From positions 124,001 through 188,000 of the forward strand of contig CAWDKW010000005.1 in assembly GCA_963803065.1 (NCBI GenBank): 64,000 bases of DNA, in the 5' to 3' direction. Below, one piece after another: positions 7,784 to 16,589 of this stretch. Position numbers and translations under genes: made by a program. The notes beneath the pieces were generated by a model. It was given only the letters and a program-made list of their open reading frames with translations, searched no databases and was not told the DNA's origin. Source of the DNA: DASXMT01 sp963803065 (GTDB lineage Bacteria > Actinomycetota > Acidimicrobiia > Acidimicrobiales > RAAP-2). Position 1 is the first letter of the stretch, and each line of letters opens with the position of its first letter.

Positions 7784-8644
7784 TCACCAGGTGGCGATCT
7801 CCGGGATGACCGAGCTCCCGAGCAGGTCGAGCACATCGAGGGGCAGGCCCGGCCCCATGGCGTAGGAGACGGTGAAGCCCAGGTCGTGCTGGGTACGGAG
7901 CTCCTCGAGCAGCGGACCCGGCTCGCTCTGGGGCCCGACGAGGAGGCTCGAGGTCTTCTCGATCTCGTCGTAGTCGCGTCCTTCCCGACCGCAGTGCTCG
8001 GCCAGGACCTCGAGCTTGTGGGCGGCGTCGGGTCCACCGAAGATGTTGCAGGCGTCAGCGTACCGGGCCACCAGGAGCAGCGTCTTGCGCTCGCCGGTCC
8101 CCCCGATCATGAGCTTGGGTCGGGGCCGGCTCAGGGTCTGGGGCGAATTCAGCGTGCGTCCCAGGTGGTAGTGGGTGCCGTCGAAGGGCCCGTCGTCATC
8201 GCTCCACATCTGGAGGCAGATCTGGAGGGCCTCCTCCAGCCGCTCGAACCGCTCGGCCGTGGGCGGGAAGGGGAGGCCGAGCCCGGCCGCCTCCTCGCCG
8301 TTCCATGCCGCGCCGATGCCGAGGCCGGCCCGGCCCCCCGAGAGCACGTCGAGCGTGCTGACGGCCTTGGCCACGAGGCCCGGTGGTCGGTAGACGACCC
8401 CGGTCACCAGCGTGTGCAACAGGACCCGTTCGGTGTTGGCGGCCAGGAAGCCGAGCGTGGTGTAGGCCTCGAGCATGGCGTGCTCGGGAGGACCGAGGAG
8501 CTCGATCTGCCAGACATGGTCCATGACGGTCAGCCGGGCGATGCCGGCGTCCTCAGCCGTCTTGGCCACCCGGACCAGGTTGGCACCGAGGTCGGCGTTG
8601 CCCCCCGGCCAGGTGAAGTCGTCAATGTGCAATCCAAGTTCCAT
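7784..8644 (-). CDS. LLM-class (F420-dependent) oxidoreductase
   Basis: 286 residues. Luciferase-like TIM-barrel signatures: start MELGLHIDDFTWPGG; ARLTVMDHVWQ; VVYRPPGLVAKAVSTLDVLSGGRAGLGIGAAWN; and PKLMIGGTGERKTL near residue 190. The family uses F420 or FMN to oxidise or reduce diverse substrates. F420 use is the likelier option in an actinobacterium. The substrate is unknown. Confidence 0.9.
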   Translation of the reverse strand: MELGLHIDDFTWPGGNADLGANLVRVAKTAEDAGIARLTVMDHVWQIELLGPPEHAMLEAYTTLGFLAANTERVLLHTLVTGVVYRPPGLVAKAVSTLDVLSGGRAGLGIGAAWNGEEAAGLGLPFPPTAERFERLEEALQICLQMWSDDDGPFDGTHYHLGRTLNSPQTLSRPRPKLMIGGTGERKTLLLVARYADACNIFGGPDAAHKLEVLAEHCGREGRDYDEIEKTSSLLVGPQSEPGPLLEELRTQHDLGFTVSYAMGPGLPLDVLDLLGSSVIPEIATW

Positions 8645-8815
8645 CGTCGGTGTCCTTCCGTCGGTCCCGTCATCGCACGATAGGAGGGCGTTGGAGCTTG
8701 CCGCGTCCGCGCAGGCCGGGCACGGGCTCTCAGCCGAGGCCTTTCAGCGGGGACCTCTGATCCGGGGACTCTCAGGCTGGGACACGGGCTCTCCGCCGAG
8801 GCCTCTGCGCTCGCC

Positions 8816-10363
8816 TTAGGGGCTAGGCACGACGGCTCCGCTCGGCGGAGTGGCGGCGCCGGCCGTGGCCACGTCTTGTGGGTAGGTCCGGAGGGCCAGG
8901 AACAAGATGACGGCATTGGCGGCCAAGGGGATGAGCATGACCACGAAGGTCCATTGGAGCCCCGACCGACCCCCACCGAAGACGTACTGGGAGACGGCCC
9001 CGAATAACAGGGGAGCGAGGGCCTGGGCACCGGTGCGGAGGAGGGTGCGAAGGCCCTCGGCCCGTCCCCAGAGCAACGGAGGCACGATGTCGAGACGCGC
9101 TGCGTCGATGGGTGGGTTCTGGGCCGACAGCATGAAGGCAGCCACGACGATGTAAGGCAGCGCCATGAGCACGCTGCGAGTGAATATGGCGGGAATGAAC
9201 ATCGCGGTGGTGATGGCCGCCGCCACCGCGCTGACCAGGATCCGGGCGTTCACGTACCGCCGATGGAGCAGGTAGTCGCTGAGCCGGCCGCTGAGGAGGA
9301 CGCCGATGAGCGCGCCCGCCCCGACCAGGAGCATGAAGAAGTTCGCCAGCACCTGGCCGACGCTGTACTGGTCCCGGACGAACTCGACACCGAAGGTCTG
9401 CACCCCGGCCAGGAAGTAGTAACCGCAGGCACTGGCCACGATGAGGATCACATTGGTCCGGATACGAAGCACGAACCGGGTCGCGGTGACGATGCCCATC
9501 TTCGCTGCGTCGCCCCGGAGCACCCGTGTTTCATCGGGTTGGATGGCCCGGTCCCGCACGAGCCGCTGGGCATCGGTCTCGTGCGACGGCTCGTCGCCCT
9601 CGTCCTGGCCCAGGGTCGGCGTCACCGGGTTGTTGGTGGGCACGACGGCTGTCCCCGCCGTCGGCTCCAGCGGCGCTCGGGCACCGCGGGCCGGCTCGGG
9701 CATGCGGAACACGAACCACGCCAGCACGAAGGCGGGCACGCCCAGGACGGCGAAGGCCGCACGCCAGGACAGGGCGGCGACGTCGCCGGTCACGGCGAAG
9801 CCGAGCCCGGCGCCGAGCAGCTCGCCGGCCAGGACGTAGCCATAGATGCGGCCCCGTTCGGCGCTGGCGAAGTAGTCCCCCACGAGGGAGGCCACGATCG
9901 GCCCGGCGGCGGCGGTCAGGACGCCGAGGACCAGGCGGGTCAGTAACAGCTCGCCGAACGAGCTGACCGTCGCGCTCCAGATCATCGCGACGCCCCAGAA
10001 CGAGGTGGCGATCCCGAGGACCAAGGTGCGGCGCGTCTTGTCGGCGAGGATCCCGAAGGGGACGCTGGCCACCGCGGCGACCAGCGAGCTCACGGCGACG
10101 AGCAGGCCTATGTCGGTGTTGGAGATCCCGAGCCCGTTACGTAGCTCGATGGCCGAGGCCCCGACGGTGGCGGTGTCGGCGCTGCTGAGGCCCAGGACAC
10201 AGGCCAACAGGACGATGACCCTGGTGCGGTTCGGGCCCCCGAGTGTGTACTCCAGCCGCCGGTGGGCCCGCTTGGCTCCCCTCCCGACAAGGTCCCGGAA
10301 GACGCCGGCCCTCGTGGGCTGGTCGCCGGACCGGACGGGCCTGTCGCCGAACGGGCCCGTCAT
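8816..10363 (-). CDS. Major facilitator superfamily transporter
   Basis: 515 residues with about 12 hydrophobic segments in two halves, split by a charged central loop (about 225-290). The A-motif-like GILADKTRRTLVLG follows the second segment, and GRLSDYLLHR appears at the equivalent place in the second half. Likely a proton-coupled exporter or importer. The substrate cannot be told. It has a long upstream region containing paired GTAC operators. Confidence 0.88.
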   Translation of the reverse strand: MTGPFGDRPVRSGDQPTRAGVFRDLVGRGAKRAHRRLEYTLGGPNRTRVIVLLACVLGLSSADTATVGASAIELRNGLGISNTDIGLLVAVSSLVAAVASVPFGILADKTRRTLVLGIATSFWGVAMIWSATVSSFGELLLTRLVLGVLTAAAGPIVASLVGDYFASAERGRIYGYVLAGELLGAGLGFAVTGDVAALSWRAAFAVLGVPAFVLAWFVFRMPEPARGARAPLEPTAGTAVVPTNNPVTPTLGQDEGDEPSHETDAQRLVRDRAIQPDETRVLRGDAAKMGIVTATRFVLRIRTNVILIVASACGYYFLAGVQTFGVEFVRDQYSVGQVLANFFMLLVGAGALIGVLLSGRLSDYLLHRRYVNARILVSAVAAAITTAMFIPAIFTRSVLMALPYIVVAAFMLSAQNPPIDAARLDIVPPLLWGRAEGLRTLLRTGAQALAPLLFGAVSQYVFGGGRSGLQWTFVVMLIPLAANAVILFLALRTYPQDVATAGAATPPSGAVVPSP

Positions 10364-10829
10364 TCCAGCTTCACGGGGTCAAAGCGTCGACCGATGAGAC
10401 GAATCGTACCGAAGTCGCCTCACGATGACGACCGACCTGATCGATCCAGGGCTGCCGGCCGGTGAGCTGCTCGGAGCCGCATCCGGGGCGGGGTGAGCTC
10501 TGGGCCGGCTGAACAGGTGGGCAGGCTGAAACAGGCCTGCGGGGTCTGAACAGGCCGCCGGGTCTCCGAACACGCCCGTGGGTCTTCGAACACGACGCCG
10601 GGTCCCCGAACAGGTGGGAGTATCCAGACAGCCGTCGCGGTCGGACCCTCGGCCGGTCAATTTTCAGCAAATCGAGTACTTGTACAGATAAATCCGAGCC
10701 CAAATTTCGAGTACAAGTACAGCTATTGGTGAAAAAAACAATTGTGACAGGAGACTCGTGTCCCAGGCCGCTGCCCGTGGATCGCGGTGGGACCCCGTCC
10801 TCGTGTGCGACAGGCACGAACAGGCTTGC
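10364..10829. other. Long intergenic region with degenerate repeats and operators
   Basis: No gene recognised. From about 10497 to 10620 there are roughly six degenerate units of about 20 bases (CTGAACAGG.. and CCGAACACG.. variants with GGGTCT). An unusually AT-rich patch (10660-10745) contains two near-identical palindromic boxes. It is upstream of the minus-strand MFS gene and downstream of the minus-strand lipase gene. Confidence 0.6.
10672..10722. promoter_or_regulatory. Paired palindromic operator boxes
   Basis: TCGAGTAC-TT-GTACAG (10672-10687) and TCGAGTAC-AA-GTACAG (10707-10722) are direct repeats of each other. Each contains the palindrome GTAC-NN-GTAC. Spacing start to start is 35 bases. 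They lie about 310 bases upstream of the MFS gene in an AT-rich island, as expected for a dimeric repressor's double site. The regulator is unknown. Confidence 0.5.
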
Positions 10830-11792
10830 CTACGGGGTCCCGACCACGGGGAGGGTGAGCCCGCAGGTCGGCTCGAAGCCGGGGCTGTCGGGACCGAGCG
10901 CGTTGACTACGTCTTGGATCGCGACGGTGTCGTAGGCGATGCCCAGATGGTCGGTGCCGTCGGCCGCGCACTGGTCCTGGAGGGTGATGTTCTCGGCTTG
11001 CGGTGCATCGAGGAACGCCGACTGGTAGGGCGTCACCACCTCATCGTGGGTCGTCTCGATGCTCACCAGCTTCACACCGGGAACCCCGTCCCCGCCGGCG
11101 TTGAGGGCCTGGATGAACGGTGATCCCACCTCTTGCTCGGTACAGGCGGTGCACCCGATGAGCGTGGTGGTGGCGGGCAGCCCGAGGGCGGTGTCCGAGT
11201 TGATGAGGGCGAACAGGCCGTCGAGCGTCGTCCCGTGGTTGGAGGGTGCCAGGCCGACCAGCTCGTGCACCGCCGGAGCGCCATTGTCCCGGGTCATGTA
11301 CCACCTGGGCATCATGCCGCCCTGGGACCAGCCCACGATGTCGACTTGGTCCGAACCCGTCTCGGCCCTGACCTCGTCGACGAATGTGGCGAGCTGTCGG
11401 GCCGAGTCCTCGATGGGCCCGATGGAGGAAACACGGCCGCCGGTCAACGCCGTCAGTTCCGTCTGCCCGTAATCCGTGGCGTAGACGCAGTAGCCGAGGT
11501 TGGCCAGGATAGGACCGAGGGCCTGCCACGTCTCGGCCACGGTGTAGAGGGTGCCAGGGAGCAGGATGACCGGGTAGGGGTGGGCAGCGCTCGGGCGGCA
11601 ACCGGCCAGGTTGACGCCGGGCGGCGACGAGGTGGGCGCATCGAGCTCGGCCAGGTATCCGGTGAGGGCGTTGCCCACCGGGTATTGAGGTGGGGCGGGC
11701 ACCGCGGGCACCGCGGCCACCGCCGATCCGGCCGTCAGTGTTGCCAGCGCCAGACTGGCGGCGAGGCCGACCAATGCCCAACGGGGTCTCAT
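10830..11792 (-). CDS. Secreted triacylglycerol lipase/esterase (alpha/beta hydrolase)
   Basis: 320 residues. A signal peptide spans about 1-27 (Arg, then hydrophobic, ending SAVAAV). The oxyanion region is VILLPGTLYTV, the nucleophile elbow is VGWSQGG, and the catalytic Asp/His probably lie in the segments around THDEVVTP and GTDHLGI. Several Cys suggest disulphides in the exported enzyme. It resembles Streptomyces-type LipA/class 2 lipases. It likely hydrolyses lipid esters outside the cell. Confidence 0.85.
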   Translation of the reverse strand: MRPRWALVGLAASLALATLTAGSAVAAVPAVPAPPQYPVGNALTGYLAELDAPTSSPPGVNLAGCRPSAAHPYPVILLPGTLYTVAETWQALGPILANLGYCVYATDYGQTELTALTGGRVSSIGPIEDSARQLATFVDEVRAETGSDQVDIVGWSQGGMMPRWYMTRDNGAPAVHELVGLAPSNHGTTLDGLFALINSDTALGLPATTTLIGCTACTEQEVGSPFIQALNAGGDGVPGVKLVSIETTHDEVVTPYQSAFLDAPQAENITLQDQCAADGTDHLGIAYDTVAIQDVVNALGPDSPGFEPTCGLTLPVVGTP

Positions 11793-11859
11793 GGTTCGGT
11801 GCCATACCCACTACCGGGCCACATCTATCGTCCGGTCACCGATCGGAGGGCCTTGCCTG

Positions 11860-11955
11860 CCCGGTCTGAGCCTGGTCTGGTCTGGCCTGGCCCGGTCTGC
11901 GCCCGGTCTGGCCCGGTCTGGCCTGGCCCGGTCTGGCCTGGTCCGGTCTCCAGGG
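11860..11955. repeat. CCTGGCCCGGTCTGG-type degenerate repeats
   Basis: A run of short GGTCTGG/CCTGGCC units between the divergent lipase and DUF302 genes. The unit size is irregular (about 10-15 bases). No coding meaning is seen; it is another gene-edge repeat array. Confidence 0.7.
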
Positions 11956-12065
11956 CCGAGACCGCGGACGTTTGGCCGGGTTCGGCGTCATCGAATGATC
12001 CGCCGAACGCGTACCGTCTTTGACGGAGAGTGTCACGGGTCCATCGCAAAAGGGAGGTCTCGACC

Positions 12066-12506
12066 ATGGCCGATATCGAGTCGACGGGGGGAGCGACCGG
12101 AGGAGAGCCGGACGTGGTGAGTAAGACCAGCCCGCGATCTGTGGCTGACACCGTCGCCCGTCTCGGAGAGTTGCTGAAGGCCAAAGGGATGAAGCTGTTC
12201 GCCGTTATCGACCAGCGGGCCGAGGCGCGCCAGGCGGGGCTGGAGTTGCGTGAGACCACGCTGGTCCTCTTCGGTAGCCCGGCTGCGGGTACCCCGGTGA
12301 TGGCGGCGGCGCCGTTGGCCGCTCTCGACTTGCCCCTGAAGGTGTTGGTTTGGGCGGACGGAGACCAGACCACGGTCTCCTATGTCGCCCCCGGCGCGCT
12401 GGCCGCCCGCTACGGACTGAATGCCGAGCTGGCTCAGAACTTGGCCGGCATCAATGCCCTCACCGACGCGCTGGTTGCGCCCGTAGTTGGGCTGGTTGCC
12501 CCCTAG
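12066..12506 (+). CDS. DUF302 protein
   Basis: About 146 residues. The DUF302 core is clear: SVADTVARLGELLKAKGMKLFAVIDQRAEA, then TTLVLFGSPAAGTPVMAAAP and LPLKVLVWADGDQTTVSYV. The domain is widespread and binds small ligands or metals; its role is not settled. AGGGAGG lies 9 bases before the ATG at 12066, which decides the start over upstream in-frame codons. Confidence 0.88.
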   Translation: MADIESTGGATGGEPDVVSKTSPRSVADTVARLGELLKAKGMKLFAVIDQRAEARQAGLELRETTLVLFGSPAAGTPVMAAAPLAALDLPLKVLVWADGDQTTVSYVAPGALAARYGLNAELAQNLAGINALTDALVAPVVGLVAP

Positions 12507-12570
12507 GTGGGCATGGCGGTAGGCCGGGCTGAGCCGAGCAATGCCGTGCGGGAGCCCGGCCCCTCGCTGT

Positions 12571-13332
12571 TCAGGTCCCGGTTGCCTCGGGATCCAGGCT
12601 GACCGTCTCCTCGAGCGCCTTGGCCGGGTACACGATCAAGTGGATGCCCGCGGCGAGGATGCCACCGACGAGGGGGGCCACGATGAACAGCCACACCTGT
12701 GACAGGGCCGAGCCGCCGACGATGAGGGCGGGCCCGAGACTCCGGGCCGGGTTCACAGAGGTGCCGGTGATGGGAATGCCGATCAGGTGGACGACGGTCA
12801 GGGTCAGGCCGATGACCACGCCAGCCGTGGCCGCGTTGGCGATCTTGTTGGTCACCGCGAGCACGGCGAAGACGAACAGGGCGGTCAGGATCACTTCGGC
12901 CGCGAACGCCCCGCCCCAGCTGATGTGGATCATCGAGTTCTTGCCGTAGCCGTCGGCGCCCAGGCCGACGTGGGCCGTGCTGTAGAAGGGTGAGGCCTTG
13001 AACACGGCCCACAGGACGAGGGCCCCGAGGATCCCCCCGACGAACTGGGCCACCAGGTAGAACGCGGCCTCGATGGGCTCGATCCGCCCCGAGAGCGCCG
13101 CCCCCACCGTCACGGCCGGGTTGACGTGACAGCCGGAGATGGGACCGAGCACGTAGACGAGGGCCAGGAGCACCAAGCCGAAGGCAAGGGCGGTGGCCAC
13201 CACACCGGCGGCCACGCTGCGTCCGGCGAACCCGAAGCCGAAGCTAAGGGTGGCCACCCCGACGGCGAAGAACACCAGGATGAACGTCCCCAGCAGCTCG
13301 GCGAACAACCTTCGCAGCATTCCTGTATTCAT
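12571..13332 (-). CDS. Aquaporin (MIP family)
   Basis: About 253 residues with six membrane segments and both half-helix NPA motifs (CHVNPAVTVG and TSVNPARSLGPAL). The selectivity-filter Arg is present after the second NPA, and the sequence is AqpZ-like, so water is the likely substrate. The chosen ATG (MNTGMLRRLFAELLG) has AGGAGGT 6 bases upstream; an ATG 12 codons earlier lacks a site. Confidence 0.92.
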   Translation of the reverse strand: MNTGMLRRLFAELLGTFILVFFAVGVATLSFGFGFAGRSVAAGVVATALAFGLVLLALVYVLGPISGCHVNPAVTVGAALSGRIEPIEAAFYLVAQFVGGILGALVLWAVFKASPFYSTAHVGLGADGYGKNSMIHISWGGAFAAEVILTALFVFAVLAVTNKIANAATAGVVIGLTLTVVHLIGIPITGTSVNPARSLGPALIVGGSALSQVWLFIVAPLVGGILAAGIHLIVYPAKALEETVSLDPEATGT

Positions 13333-13484
13333 CCCCGACCTCCTGTTCGAGCACCCGCCTCGGTGCACTACGGGGAGGGTAACCCTGCCGGATCACGCAG
13401 TGGGGGATCGTTGTTCGACGCCGAGCAGGCCCGACATGTGGGGCAGCACCGAATCATGATGTGGGGCGGTACTGAATCGTGCTC

Positions 13485-13895
13485 TCAGACGGTGGCCCTT
13501 GGCGTGGTGGGCTGAGCGCCTGCAGATTGACCTGCGGGCGGGGCGCCGTGGATCTCCCAAAAATCACTGAGCCGGCCTTGGGTCTTGAAGAGCCAGACGA
13601 TGCCGCCAACGATCGGCAGGAAGACCCAGAAACCGGTCGGACCGCTGACCGGCTTTGCCCTACCCTCGTTCGCATAGAGATTTCCGACCTCGGCCGGCAT
13701 CATGAAGACGTTCACAATTCCCAGGAGTATGGCGAACAGAAGCCCGAGGCCGCCTCCCATTCCCTGACGCGAGTATTCCTTTATCTCTTTGAAGGTCGCA
13801 TACTGCCAGTAGAGCGCGTAGATACCGATGGTCACCAGCGAGAGCAAGAGGACAACCAACGGACTACGGCTCTTGCCCACCATTCCATTCGTCAT
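13485..13895 (-). CDS. DUF4234 membrane protein
   Basis: 136 residues with three hydrophobic segments. The first carries the family pattern (LLSLVTIGIYALYWQYATFKEI). A charged loop, a second helix pair and a Pro/Ala-rich tail follow. DUF4234 proteins are small membrane proteins of unknown function. Confidence 0.8.
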   Translation of the reverse strand: MTNGMVGKSRSPLVVLLLSLVTIGIYALYWQYATFKEIKEYSRQGMGGGLGLLFAILLGIVNVFMMPAEVGNLYANEGRAKPVSGPTGFWVFLPIVGGIVWLFKTQGRLSDFWEIHGAPPAGQSAGAQPTTPRATV

Positions 13896-14098
13896 TGTGA
13901 ACCCCTATCGGCGACGATGAACGGTCATGGCCCACGCCATGACCCCAACCTGCACCCCTATACGATCATGAATTGACTCGCCGCGAGTAGCTTTGCGAAG
14001 AGTTGGCGGACCACGCCGAAGCTGCATTCATCACTTCGTGGTCGAAACGACCGTTGGAAGCTCAGGCGCACGGTCAGGATGTCGGCGCTGATGCGACG

Positions 14099-14310
14099 CT
14101 ACAGCAGCCTCTGCGGGCGAGCCGGCTCCGTGCTCGGGCTCAGGCCCAGCTCCGGGGTGTTCGTCTTGGCCACGAGCACCAGCCTGGCCCGGCGGTAACG
14201 GGCGATCACCTCCGAGTCACGGGCACTGGGCGGTCCTGGGGCGAAGAGACGGCTGCCGTTGGTGGTGGTGAGCCCGGCCCCAACCGGGGAGGCGGTCAGA
14301 GCGTCAACTG
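14099..14310 (-). pseudogene. Amidase (amidase-signature family) remnant
   Basis: One minus-strand frame reads TTTNGSRLFAPG, then ARDSEVIARYRRARLVLVAKTNTPELGLSPSTEP, and stops. This matches the core of amidase-signature enzymes (GSRLF; DSE..RRYR.AG; KTNTPELG), normally inside a protein of about 450-500 residues. Only about 65 residues survive, with no start, and the Ser-rich catalytic region is missing. It is a decayed fragment beside the amidohydrolase gene. Confidence 0.7.
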
Positions 14311-14318
14311 GGATGCGT

Positions 14319-15602
14319 TCAGAAGTTGATCGAGGTGTCCGCTTTGTTCTTCACCGCCCGGCGCAGGGCCTCGTTGGCGTTGTCGGGCAGGCCGTCGAGG
14401 GGTACGGCTAGCTCGTCGAGGGTCGGACCGAACTTGGCCCCGAGAGGCGCAAGGGCGCCGAGGTCGAAGTCGTAGAGCTGGGCGGCGTTGCCATGGAGGA
14501 TCTTCTCCAGCTCGGCCCGGTCCAGATCGGAGAAGACGGCGCGTAGGTTCTCCCGGGTGAGCGGGTAGGTGCCCTCGTCGTGGGGGTAATCCGACCCCCA
14601 CATGAGCCGGTCGGTCCCCAAGCGGTGTCGGATGGCGGCATCGGCCAGGGTGGGTTGGGACATCCCCACCCAGCAGTTCTGGGCGAAGTACTCAGAGGCC
14701 GAGCGGGGCAGGACGTGGTCCTGGTCGAAGCGCAGCTCCCCTTGGGCGCCCGTCTTCCGGATCGTGGCGAGCGTCCCGTCCAGCCGGTCGAGGAGGGAGG
14801 GGATCCACGAGGCCCCCATCTCGGTCATGACGAACTTGAGTCGGGGGTGCCGCTCGAAGACCCCCGAGAGCAGCAGGTGGACGAAGGGACGCTGGGAGTA
14901 GAAGCCCACCTCGGTGATGTAGAGAACCATGGACAAGGGCCCCGGGCCGTAGTCGGGGTTCCCGATGCCCCCGTGGCTATGGACCGGTATCTCCAAGTCC
15001 TCGCACACACTCCACAGCGGTTCGTAGTAGGGGTCATAGAGGGGCTTCACCCAGGTGACGTCGGGGGGAGGGTTGGGAAGGAGGACCCCGCCCCGCAGGC
15101 CGTGCTCCTTGATCCACTTCACGTCCTCGATGGCGTCGTCCACGTCGTTGATGAAGATCTGGCCGATGCCGGCCCGACGCTCGGGGAACTCGTTGCACCA
15201 GTCCACCAGCCACCGGTTGTGGGCTCGGATGCCGGCCAGACGGTGCTGGTAGTCCTCGGGAGGCGGGGGCGGAGCGAAGAGGACGAAGCTCGGGAAGAAG
15301 GGGGGCACGGTGTTCGGGAACAGGACCTCGCCCACCACCCCGTCGGCCTCCTGTTGCCCGTTGCGCATCTCGTTGTCCCAGTTGCGCAGGCGTCGGTTAT
15401 CCCCGAGGTCACGGAAGGGGTTCTTGTACTTGGCCCGCCAGGCGTCGAAGTCTTCCAGATAGGCGGGGTCGAGGTACTCCCGGTACTGGGCGTGGCTCCC
15501 CCCGGCGTGGCAGTCGGCCGAGATGATCGTGGTGCCGACGGCCCGGTCCTTCCCTGGCGCGGCCGCCCGCGTGGTGGTCGGTGTATCGGTGCTGAGTGCC
15601 AT
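14319..15602 (-). CDS. Amidohydrolase family 2 protein
   Basis: 427 residues. Metal-binding landmarks: ISADCHAGG at the N-terminus, a central SHGG (IPVHSHGGIGNPDYG), FVMTEMGASWIP, and the late Asp in MWGSDYPHDEGTYP. Members are metal-dependent hydrolases or decarboxylases in aromatic and related catabolism. ATG at 15602 has AAGGAGGAG just upstream, better than longer alternatives. The adjacent divergently placed crotonase and the TetR gene suggest a degradative locus. The substrate is unknown. Confidence 0.88.
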   Translation of the reverse strand: MALSTDTPTTTRAAAPGKDRAVGTTIISADCHAGGSHAQYREYLDPAYLEDFDAWRAKYKNPFRDLGDNRRLRNWDNEMRNGQQEADGVVGEVLFPNTVPPFFPSFVLFAPPPPPEDYQHRLAGIRAHNRWLVDWCNEFPERRAGIGQIFINDVDDAIEDVKWIKEHGLRGGVLLPNPPPDVTWVKPLYDPYYEPLWSVCEDLEIPVHSHGGIGNPDYGPGPLSMVLYITEVGFYSQRPFVHLLLSGVFERHPRLKFVMTEMGASWIPSLLDRLDGTLATIRKTGAQGELRFDQDHVLPRSASEYFAQNCWVGMSQPTLADAAIRHRLGTDRLMWGSDYPHDEGTYPLTRENLRAVFSDLDRAELEKILHGNAAQLYDFDLGALAPLGAKFGPTLDELAVPLDGLPDNANEALRRAVKNKADTSINF

Positions 15603-15687
15603 CGGGCTCCTCCTTGGTCGGTCGCTCCGCCGTTCGGTGCCTGGGCCCGGGGTAATCGGCGACGATCTGAAACTCAAATTCTAGATA

Positions 15688-16299
15688 CTAGCGCTCCCGC
15701 GGGGCACCGGGGGGCGGGGAGTAGATCAGGTCGATGGTCTGGAAGACGCTGTGGTAGACGCGGGCGATATCGACGCGCCCGAGCGCCCAGGCATGGAGCA
15801 TCGATCCCATCACGATGGCGGCGATGCCGGTGATCTCCCTCGCCTCGGTCACCGGCAACGTGTCGAGGGCGGTGGCGAACGTGGCCAGATTGTGGTCGCT
15901 GAACACGGCGAACATCTCGCGGGCATGGTCATCGGTCGAGTTCTCGAGGACGATCTCCAGCCTCAGGAACTGAGGATGTCGCTCGAAGGCGCGGATGACC
16001 CGGCCGAACAGGTCCGTGAGACGCTCCTGGGTGGTCTGGCCGTTCAGGGGTCGGCGAGCGATGGCGCGACGGAACGAACTGGCCCACTCGAGCATGACCG
16101 CGGCGTAGAGGTGCTCCTTGGAGCTGAAGTAGTGGTACATCGTCCCGAGGGCCACATCGGCTCGCTGGGCCACGTCGCGCACGTGGATGGTCTCGTACTC
16201 ACCTTCTTCGAGCAACTCGAGCGCGGCCGAGACGATCCGGTCCCGCCTGGCCCGCTGGCCCGGCCTCAGGGAGTCCGGGTGCTCCATTTGTGTTGACAT
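15688..16299 (-). CDS. TetR-family transcriptional regulator
   Basis: 203 residues. The N-terminal helix-turn-helix (about 15-60) contains ARRDRIVSAALELLEEGEYE and VALGTMYHYFSSKEHLYAAV. The C-terminal half is a ligand-binding helical domain. It precedes the amidohydrolase on the same strand and faces the crotonase gene, so it probably controls one or both. Its ligand may be an acyl-CoA or a degradation intermediate. Confidence 0.9.
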   Translation of the reverse strand: MSTQMEHPDSLRPGQRARRDRIVSAALELLEEGEYETIHVRDVAQRADVALGTMYHYFSSKEHLYAAVMLEWASSFRRAIARRPLNGQTTQERLTDLFGRVIRAFERHPQFLRLEIVLENSTDDHAREMFAVFSDHNLATFATALDTLPVTEAREITGIAAIVMGSMLHAWALGRVDIARVYHSVFQTIDLIYSPPPGAPRER

Positions 16300-16589
16300 C
16301 AGGAGTCTCTGCTCATGGTGGGCTCATGGTCGGCTCATCGTCGCCTCGGGATCGCATCGGGATGTTAGTAGGCCTCCCCGATGCTGCCGAGCAGGTCGGG
16401 CGCTGCCGGGCAGGTCGAGCGCGCTGCCGGGCAGGTCGAGCTCGGGCGGGCCGTGTACGCTCCCGGCTCACCACCAAGGGGGAGCCGAGCGCGGCAACTA
16501 GAGTTTGGTTCTGGTTTGGTCAGGGAGCAACCGCGTCGATCCGGAGGCTTCGTGCGTCTACTACCGGCAGATCGAACGAGGAGGCAGCC

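Noticed and set aside
10371..10817. Minus-strand frame in the MFS upstream region
   Set aside because: No motif, overlaps the degenerate repeats and the operator island, and has no ribosome site.
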